A stretch of 64,000 nt of DNA, taken from contig CM068317.1 in NCBI GenBank assembly GCA_034766995.1, forward strand, positions 9,500,001 to 9,564,000, in the 5' to 3' direction. The position numbers and the translations under genes are program-made. Below the pieces are notes generated by a model, which worked only from the letters and a program-made list of their open reading frames with translations, had not been told where the DNA came from and ran no database searches. Source of the stretch: Acanthacorydalis orientalis (taxonomy: Eukaryota; Arthropoda; Insecta; Megaloptera; Corydalidae). Below, one piece after another: positions 57,265 through 64,000 of the stretch; the first letter of the stretch is position 1; the number at the start of each line of letters is the position of its first letter.

Positions 57265-57450
57265 ATTTTTCTGACAATACAGTTCTGACACTGTGATTAA
57301 ATTCACATTTAGAAATGAATTATTTTTCACCTCACAAAAGCACAAAAAATATCTATTCAAAAATATTACATAAATGATTATTAATCGTTATTGATTACTA
57401 AAAAAATTTTTTTGTTGTTTATGGGGTGAAAAAAGGATTCATTTGTGAAA
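57265..57450. repeat. repeat R1, palindromic form
   Basis: The left half (CAGTTCTGACACTGTGATTA, TTTAGAAATGAATT, TTTTTCACCTCACAAAAGCA) and the right half (TTTTTTGTTGTTTATGGGGT, GAAAAAAGGATTCATTTGTG) are complementary around a centre near 57360-57390. This shows that R1 is, or derives from, a fold-back element with inverted ends. Confidence 0.6.
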
Positions 57451-57639
57451 AGTTTTCTATATATTTTTTAATGTTTCTTAGCACATGGCAATCAATTTCT
57501 AATATTCATCTGTTGTCTTTTCTTCTAAAAAATTATTCCGCTCATTTACATTCTAAACTTTTTATTCTTGCTTTGAATTAATTACTGTGTTAATACATAA
57601 TATTTGTATTATGTTTATTATGTTGTCTTTTTGATCTTC

Positions 57640-57805
57640 GTTCCTTTGAATCAGATAAGTGTTTGTTCTTCACTACAGATTTCAACATGAGTGCTTTTCT
57701 CAGGTAGGTATTAAAAATATTCTTCTACTGAGCCTTTAACATCTACCTGAGGACAGCACTCATATCAAAACCAATAGTGAAAAACAGACACTTATCTCAT
57801 ACAAG
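57640..57805. repeat. long hairpin, repeat R2 in fold-back form
   Basis: Left arm GATAAGTGTTTGTTCTTCAC, TTTCAACATGAGTGC and CTCAGGTAGGT (57655-57711) pairs with right arm ACATCTACCTGAGGACAGCA, CTCATATCAAAACC and GTGAAAAACAGACACTTATC (57738-57796). Arms are about 58 bp with several mismatches and a short loop. Single-arm relatives lie at 5936 and 25318. Confidence 0.75.
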
Positions 57806-58187
57806 AGGACAAATTCCAATGAAACAGCATATTAACAGGATTACAGTTATAAAATAAACAGTTATATTTTTATACTAATTATATTTCTATGTATGTCGAA
57901 TTTCATACTCTTTACTACTCTAGTTTCATACTTTTTATACTTTTATTCTTCTCCTGACTCTTCTTCTTACCATATATTGTACCATTCTTGTCTATATTGT
58001 CTATAATCGCAGAATTAATTTGACTTCTCAAACCCATGATGCAGTTAGGTAATCAGCTATAGAAATAATATATTATTAACATAACTTTTACTCCAAACAG
58101 AATGGTGCTCTGATGTAAATATTAATAGTTGCTCCATTTGATTAGTTGATATTATTCTTGTGTCTGTATTTTCCCCTATCTATTTAT
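57806..58187. other. AT-rich noncoding stretch
   Basis: Nothing recognised. Confidence 0.6.
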
Positions 58188-59161
58188 TATGTTGGTATGG
58201 TAGAAAAATAATAGCACTTTATGACCTTTAAATTCATATAATTTTTTTCTCTTTTTTGATTTTCTTGGCCGTTTTAAGTGGTCCAGAACTGTTGGACGAC
58301 GATCGCCTAACTTCTGTGCAAGCTCTCAAATTGTTGTGCATGATTCTAATTTAACTAATGCATTCAATTGGTCGTCATGAACTGAAAAAGAACGCCCATG
58401 ACTTTCTTTATCTTCAAGACTCTCGTCCCTACCATAACATTTTTAGAACCCTCATTGCACTGTACGTTTCTTAACACATTTAATTCCGTAGAGGTCACCG
58501 GTGATCGGCACTGAAGTTACCTGTAGTGCCGTGGGGGTCATCAGTGACCGACAGTGCCAAGATTAGTAAAAATACATAATTCAAGTAAATGGTAACACTT
58601 TTAAAATTTTCAATATTATTATCGTTATTATAGTGATGTAAAAAAAAACTAATGCAACATTAAATATCGAAATATCTTCGAAAAAACATACTCCAGCGAC
58701 ACGGGGATTACTCATGACCCCCACTAAAATAAATTCATAAAACATGATAATAAAAATCAATTTAACGGTTATGTATTTGATTTTAGCACAACATACAACG
58801 CAAAACAAAAAAATCATTACGGCACCTTGGACAGGACATATAAAATTGGTCCAGCATGCAACTTGTTAACAGTATCCGTACCAAAGAAAAACATTTAGTT
58901 TATGAACAGTTTCTGCTACTTACCACCAGTTTTCAAGTCATACAAAAAATTGTTTTTATTTGCCGTTTTCCATCTTTAATTCAATAGCTCAACTTGAAAC
59001 AAAACAAATAATAAAAACAAAGTCGACGTTACCAAAATACAGAGAAAAATGTTAGCATAAGAAAAATATTAACATAAACACGATGAAATGACACTTTCAT
59101 TGAAAAAATTAAAGTTGGTATTCAGAAAACAAGAACCATAATTATTTTTCTACCAACCTAA
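58188..59161 (-). mobile_element. mariner family A deletion derivative hosting a nested piggyBac-like MITE
   Basis: Left terminus TATGTTGGTATGGTAGAAAA; right terminus ATTATTTTTCTACCAACCTA then A and TA. Without the insert it would be about 580 bp. It has the same helix-turn-helix-only structure and the same 3' junction (AAAATCAAAAAAGAGAAAAA) as the copy at 22.86 kb. On the minus strand the words for SCTTIxELAQKLGDRRPTVL-type second helix-turn-helix and the MENGK start can be followed, with frame breaks. Confidence 0.92.
58475..58865. mobile_element. piggyBac-like MITE nested in mariner A
   Basis: TTAA stands on both sides (58471-58474 and 58866-58869). Joining the flanks across one TTAA restores the mariner sequence (GTACGTTTCTTAACAGTATC) as found in related copies, which proves insertion at TTAA. 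Ends start CACATTTAAT and, reverse complemented, CAAGTTGCAT. Inside, GTGGGGGTCATCAGT (58531-58545) pairs with ACTCATGACCCCCAC (58710-58724), and GGCACTGAAG...CTGTAGTGCC forms a small hairpin. 391 bp, no transposase. It differs from the MITE at 26477. Confidence 0.9.
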
Positions 59162-59308
59162 TAGCTAGAACTAGTTTTGGGATTTAATTTGTTCTGATTT
59201 TCACCGATTTATCAGTTTTTACAATAAATATTCTGTAATAATCTGGTCTTAACCATGACATTTCAAATAAGATAATTATGAGTATCGGGTTCATAGAAAC
59301 AAAAGCAA

Positions 59309-59372
<64 letters not shown>

Positions 59373-59830
59373 TAAATCATTCCATTGGTGTCCAGTTATC
59401 AAATTTTACCAGACAATCTAGCTATAGTATATATGGTTATGAAATATGATTTCAACAATACAGAAAGAACTTTATTAATATAAGATAATTGAAAAGAGAA
59501 AGATACTCTCCTCTATTATATGTATTAATGTGTATGTTTAATAAATACATGACAGATGGCTGAGCTTATTTGTTAAAATATTCATTAAAAATGATAAAGT
59601 ACAATGATTAATCATGTACTACAAAACAATCTATTAAAATTATCTAAGGTCACAGTATATGACAAAACTGTACGGTTATGTAATTAATACGAAACCATCA
59701 ACAGCGCAAAGTACAAAATGATCATCACATGCGCATACAAATCCCAATTGATACATAAATAACATGTACTGATGAATATTCAAAAAACACAGCATTCTCT
59801 ATACATATGTGTATTTTTATTTATACGTAC

Positions 59831-59880
<50 letters not shown>

Positions 59881-59930
59881 ATATATAACATGTATGTATA
59901 GATGAATTTATGTACGTATATATGTATGTA
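59162..59930. other. AT-rich noncoding stretch with TA arrays
   Basis: TA arrays lie at 59312-59367 and 59832-59890. Nothing else recognised. Confidence 0.6.
59312..59367. repeat. (TA)n microsatellite
   Basis: About 56 bp of TA. Confidence 0.95.
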
Positions 59931-60260
59931 TAACACATAACGGCCGTTTATTCGAGTGGCAGACGTCGTAAAATGTAAAAACTCATTTATAATAAATATA
60001 ATAGTGTAAGCGACCAGTCATAGATCGTAGATAGAAAAAGTTAACAGCGCAATAATGGCAAATACATTGACATTTTTTCAATTATCTCTCGATCAAATTT
60101 ATACAGAATTAATTCCGACATGGCCTAATAAAACGCCATATCGCCCATTTATATCAACGGCCGTATTGGTCACGAAATGTGTATTGGCTGTGCATGAGTT
60201 GATCGACGATGCAAGCGTTTGAGGCTACACTTTAACGAGTGCATACTTCTGCTCTAGCAT
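59931..60260. other. mildly GC-enriched island
   Basis: Includes AACGGCCGTTTATTCGAGTG and GATCGACGATGCAAGCG. No open frame or repeat similarity seen. Confidence 0.35.
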
Positions 60261-60274
60261 AAATTATACACATA

Positions 60275-60276
60275 TT

Positions 60277-60321
<45 letters not shown>

Positions 60322-60360
60322 GTAAATATATGTATACATATATATATATATATATATGTG
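60275..60360. repeat. (TA)n microsatellite
   Basis: TA tracts with CGTAAATATATG and CATA interruptions. Confidence 0.95.
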
Positions 60361-60699
60361 AGAGAAAGACTTATAAAGCTTACTCAATTTATTGTTTTCT
60401 TTTACAAAGAAATGCTAATTACAAGTTTTCTGACAACATAAACATTTTTACTGTAGAAGACACTAAACCGTTACTATTTTACATAGATTATGTGATAGGA
60501 TGTTAGATATACATTCTCGAATACAATTATATATGAAATTTGTGTACAATATCGATTATTTGCAATTTAATTAATAACATTAGAATTGAAATACAAATAA
60601 AAATATTAAACTCAAAAAATTAGCCCTCTCCGATAAAATATATTTTTTGAAATTTTCTTTATTAAAAAAAGGTATAGTATTTTACTTCAACTGAAATAG
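60361..60699. other. AT-rich noncoding stretch
   Basis: Nothing recognised. Confidence 0.6.
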
Positions 60700-61885
60700 A
60701 TTATCAGGCGTAAAAAACAATTCTGTACTTTTAAATTGCATCAATCATATATCTGTTTTAAATTAAAATATTTTCTCGTCGTCTTAGGATTTTGAATTAA
60801 CAATCTTAACATTTAAAAACACTATATATCTTGATCAAGTACCTCAGTAACCTCACAAAACAGTAGTTAACGCGATGCCATCCGAAAAGCAGCATATTAG
60901 GCATTGCATACTTCTCGCACTCCAGTTGAAAAAAATGCTACCGAAGCTACAGGAATTATTAGTTGAGCTTTGGTAGAAAGTGCTTTGAAGCATAAAACAT
61001 GATAAGAATGGATTTAAATGTTTCGGAGTGGTGATTTGGATCTTTCCGATCGAGAACGATTCGGGAAATCGAAAAAAATTCAAGATAATGAACTTAAGCA
61101 GCTGTTAAGTGAACATTTCGCATAGACTGAACAGGAGCTCGCTCAACAACTCGGAGTTACTCAGCAAGCAATTTTCTATCCTCTACATCGACTAAGAAGT
61201 TTTCAGAAGGTAGGTCGATGGATCTTAAATGAGCTTAGTACGGAAAACAATGAATGAATATGCGATACAGCTGTGTTCTTGCTCACAAGGGTCAAATGGA
61301 AACCTTTTTTTGCATAAAATTGTAACAGAGGATTAAATGGGTTTTGTATGAAAATATTAAACGCCGAAAATTATAGGTTACACTCGGTGAACTATCGGCA
61401 TCGACTTTGAAACCACATATTTATTCAAAAAAAAATGTTATTGTGTATTTGGTGAAACATTAAGGGGTGTGGTGTATTATGATTTACTAGAACTTGGTCA
61501 GACTGTAAATTCAGAGCGTTACCAACTACAACTCTTCCGTTTGAGTGAGGAATTAGAAAGAAAAAAAACATTAACTGGCGAAGTAATGAGAAGTCATTTT
61601 GCAGCACAACACTCGACCGCACGTTGCGAAAGAGACCAAAGACTTTATTTATTCGTTCATTTGGAAAGTTCTCCTTCATACGGCGCATTCACCTGACGTA
61701 TCTTCCATAAGATTATCATCTGCTCCGTCCATTCATTCTAAATCAGCTGGCTGGTACCCATTTTAAAACATTAGAAGTAGTCTGAAAATGCATTGGCTTC
61801 ATTGACTAAGGCCGCCATCTTTTTTTCGACAAGTGATTTGTCAGTTACCTGTTAGATGGAGCAAAATTATATAAAATAGGAGATA
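60700..61885 (+). mobile_element. mariner family D, long decayed copy
   Basis: The 5' leader is shared with the fragments at 37490 and 38022. Transposase-like coding DNA then runs from about 60873 to 61885. The 3' terminus is uncertain: mariner ends at 61886-61965 are read here as a separate mini-element but could be this element's own 3' end. Confidence 0.8.
60873..61885 (+). pseudogene. mariner family D transposase (broken)
   Basis: From an ATG near 60876 the reading gives MPSEKQHIRHCILLALQLKK, the N-terminal helix. It continues with FRSGDFDLSDRERFGKSKKI (61.02-61.08 kb), QELAQQLGVTQQAIFYPLHR and VGRWILNELS. The first catalytic region (VTED, about 61327) is followed at once by a stop. The open piece 61469-61696 contains YYDLLELGQTVNSERYQLQL. 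The HDNARPHVAK motif reads HNTRPHVAK in another frame, so the second Asp is Asn. The third Asp remains in DYHL behind a stop. Inactive. Confidence 0.82.
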
Positions 61886-61965
61886 ATAGGTTTGTAAGAA
61901 AATAATGGCGGAAATGTATATACATTTGAAAGCCATAAACTGTAATTATTTTCCTACCAAAATAA
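61886..61965. mobile_element. 80-bp mini-mariner with family A ends
   Basis: ATAGGTTTGTAAGAAAATAA and TTATTTTCCTACCAAAATAA are close to the two family A termini. CCATAAACTGTAATTATT between them is the family A 3' subterminal block. Alternatively it is the 3' end of the mariner D copy just before it; the strong left-terminus similarity (about 21 of 26 positions) favours a separate insertion. Confidence 0.55.
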
Positions 61966-62959
61966 CATATAGAATTAAAATGTATTCCGTTTGACAGTAA
62001 ATAAATATTCATTTTCTATAAAAAAAGCACCGAATTAATTTGTACACTTAATACATATAAATATTTCGTTAGATAAATATGTTGCATGTTTTTTGAATTT
62101 TTTGATGCATGTTTTGTTTTTTAAATTAATTAAAAATATTATTTTTAGACAATATTATTTAAAAAATGTATTTGAAAAATATTTGTGGTAAGTGTAAACA
62201 GATACACAGTTTATATAATATTATGAGTATTTATCTTTTAGATTCATCCTTATGTGTATTTCTTTGAGAATTCCCTGAGTTCAAAGTGATAATGTACAAA
62301 AAGTGATAATGTACTCTTAAGATGATGGAAATGTAATCAAAATTCGCATAAATAATCTAAAATTATCAATAATTATTGATGAAACATTTTTAATCCGAAA
62401 ATATTAAATGAGTTGTGTGGCAAATGAAAATTTATTTTAAAAATAAAAATTATTACTAAAGATTTTCTGGGAATCATACTTGAAACACCATCTTTCTACA
62501 CCAATAAAAAGTATTTTTTAAATAAACGAATTGGCTATTTCAACAATTCATACTAGTTCTTTTTATTTGCAGGATCAGAATTTCGGAATAAAACGATAAC
62601 ATATCTTCCTAATGAATTATCATTCGAATGCTTTTCTTGTTTACATTAAAATGTACACATGTTATTAATTTGTATTTTCATAATGTAAAATCAGTCACGG
62701 AATATTTTCCCTTATAGTTTATATGACGTTAATTCTAAAATATTTTACATGGCATTAAGTACCCAAATAAATTTATGAAAATTATAATAACATATAAATA
62801 CAGACTAACTATACGAAAATCATTTTTTGACCACTAGAAGAAATATTCTTACAAATTATAAATTTTGCAAACATTAACTTTTTAAATTGTTTTCTCTGCT
62901 GAAAATATTTTTTTTAAACTTTTTTATATAATATCAAACATTGATTGAGCAACAACTAT
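61966..62959. other. AT-rich noncoding stretch
   Basis: Nothing recognised. Confidence 0.6.
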
Positions 62960-64000
62960 AAATTTAATGCAAAAAAATTGCGGATTTTATCATTTCAAGT
63001 TTGGCGACGATTTTTCTAGCTACCGTAACATATTGTTAAAGTCATGTGATACATCACTGTAAACATAAATTTAGCACTACTAATTTTAGTTTATCTCTAT
63101 TGATTTCATTTTTTAGTGTTGTTAGATATAAAATTCTTAAATTAGTCAAAACAAATTCGGGTGATTTTGTTTTATGAGTTTAAATTCGAACGTATATCAA
63201 TAGAAACGGCTCGAAATATCAAATTTGTTTTTGATGAAGAGTCAGTTATTGAACGTATAGCTCAACAATGCTTCCAAAAATTTCGTGATGGGAACGAAAT
63301 CCTTGATAATGAGAAGGGTCATGGACGTCTTTCATCTATAGATAATAATTATTTAAGAGCCATTATTGAAACGGACCCACGTAAAACAACTCGAGTTGTG
63401 ACAGAAAAATTCAATGTTGATCATTCAACAGTTGTTAAAATTTGATCTTAATTGAAAAAACAATAAAGCTGGACAAATGGGTGCCGTATGAACTAAACGA
63501 ACATCCAGTAATTCGGAGATACGAAGTCTGCTCAGTACTTCTTTTGGGTAACAAAAATGATCCCTTTCTTGATCGCATTGTCACATATGATGAAAAGTGG
63601 ATATTCTACAGCAAACAGAAACGTTCATCACAGTGGTTAGACCGAGGAGAAGCACCAAAACAGTTTACTAAACCGAAGCTTCATGAAAAAAAGAGAATAG
63701 TCACTGTTTGGTGGTCGACAATTTACATCATTCACTACAACTTCTTCAGTCCTGTTGAAACAATAACAGCATAAAAATATTGTCAGGAAATTGAAAAATG
63801 TATGAGAAGTGGCATTGTTTACGGATAGCCTTAGTGATTGGAAGTGGACTAATTCTTCTTCATGACAACGCCCGACCACATGTCTCACAAATGACTTTAA
63901 ATATATTAAATGAACTGTTTTGTGAAACCTTAACTCACCCACCTTATGCTCCGGACCTGTATTTGACAGATTATCATTTTTTTAAACATTTGAGTAATCC
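62960..64000 (+). mobile_element. mariner family B copy, cut by the window edge
   Basis: The left end is decayed (TTTAATGCAAAAAAATTGCG, then GATTTTATCATTTCAAG), but the leader matches other B copies in order. The 3' end lies beyond the window. Confidence 0.92.
63143..64000 (+). pseudogene. mariner family B transposase, all three catalytic Asp kept but frame broken
   Basis: The first piece (63161-63445) holds both helix-turn-helix units, with FDEESVIERIAQQCFQKFRD and VVTEKFNVDHSTVVKI. One frameshift at about 63440 leads into the second piece (63442-63774), with KLDKWVPYELNEHPVIRRYE and the first Asp in VTYDEKWIFYS. A Glu codon turned stop (ETITA-stop, about 63772) ends it. After a second frame disruption the second Asp is intact in LLHDNARPHVS (about 63863) and the third in YAPDLYLTDYHFF (about 63975). 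It is the least damaged transposase in the window, but still a pseudogene. Confidence 0.88.

Noticed and set aside
58581..58817. 78-codon hydrophobic minus-strand frame
   Set aside because: Lies wholly inside the nested piggyBac-like MITE and is AT-rich chance coding.
1..64000. Bacterial or viral system (operons, phage, defence island)
   Set aside because: No prokaryotic gene layout. The transposon types, microsatellites and target duplications are those of an animal nuclear genome.

Overview
This window reads as AT-rich nuclear DNA from an animal, most likely an insect. The evidence is at least seven separate mariner (DD34D) families, other cut-and-paste DNA transposons, one LINE 3' end of the RTE-like type whose coding tail runs straight into an (ATG)n tail, roughly 65 (TA)n microsatellites, and GC islands in which CpG is not depleted. 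The species cannot be named; well-preserved CpG would fit Hymenoptera, but that is inference. I found no host protein-coding gene, rRNA or tRNA that I can support. Most apparent open frames are TA repeats (Tyr-Ile runs), antisense of transposons, or chance frames in GC islands. The window is best read as intergenic or long-intron DNA.

Layout. 1-9 kb: AT-rich DNA with many TA arrays, one mariner deletion derivative, a pair of small TA-linked MITE-like repeats, an E-box-rich island at 6.5-6.9 kb and a 163-bp satellite (six units, 7.44-8.41 kb). 9-19 kb: mariner copies of four families (families G, B, C and F here), a LINE tail and a Tigger-like element. 20-26 kb: a composite of two Tigger/pogo-like elements sharing one TA array, another mariner deletion derivative, and a hAT MITE with a perfect 8-bp target duplication. 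26-34 kb: a piggyBac-like MITE, a Charlie-like hAT element, a 79-bp mini-mariner, duplicated AT-rich blocks, and three GC islands. 34-48 kb: compound microsatellites, mariner copies (families A, C, F and fragments of D), islands carrying perfect CRE palindromes, and a higher-order TA repeat. 48-64 kb: mariner copies of families E, B, C, A and D. One has a piggyBac-like MITE nested in it at TTAA and one carries an inverted duplication of its own 3' end. A family B copy runs off the right edge.

The letters A-G for mariner families and R1-R4 for other repeats are labels made for this report. Every transposase copy seen is broken by stops, frameshifts, internal deletion or loss of catalytic Asp. 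The edge copy at 62.96 kb keeps all three catalytic Asp codons but is frameshifted. The GC islands (about fifteen, 200-550 bp each) lie between repeats and are candidates for regulatory DNA. That idea rests on composition and a few perfect binding-site words only.
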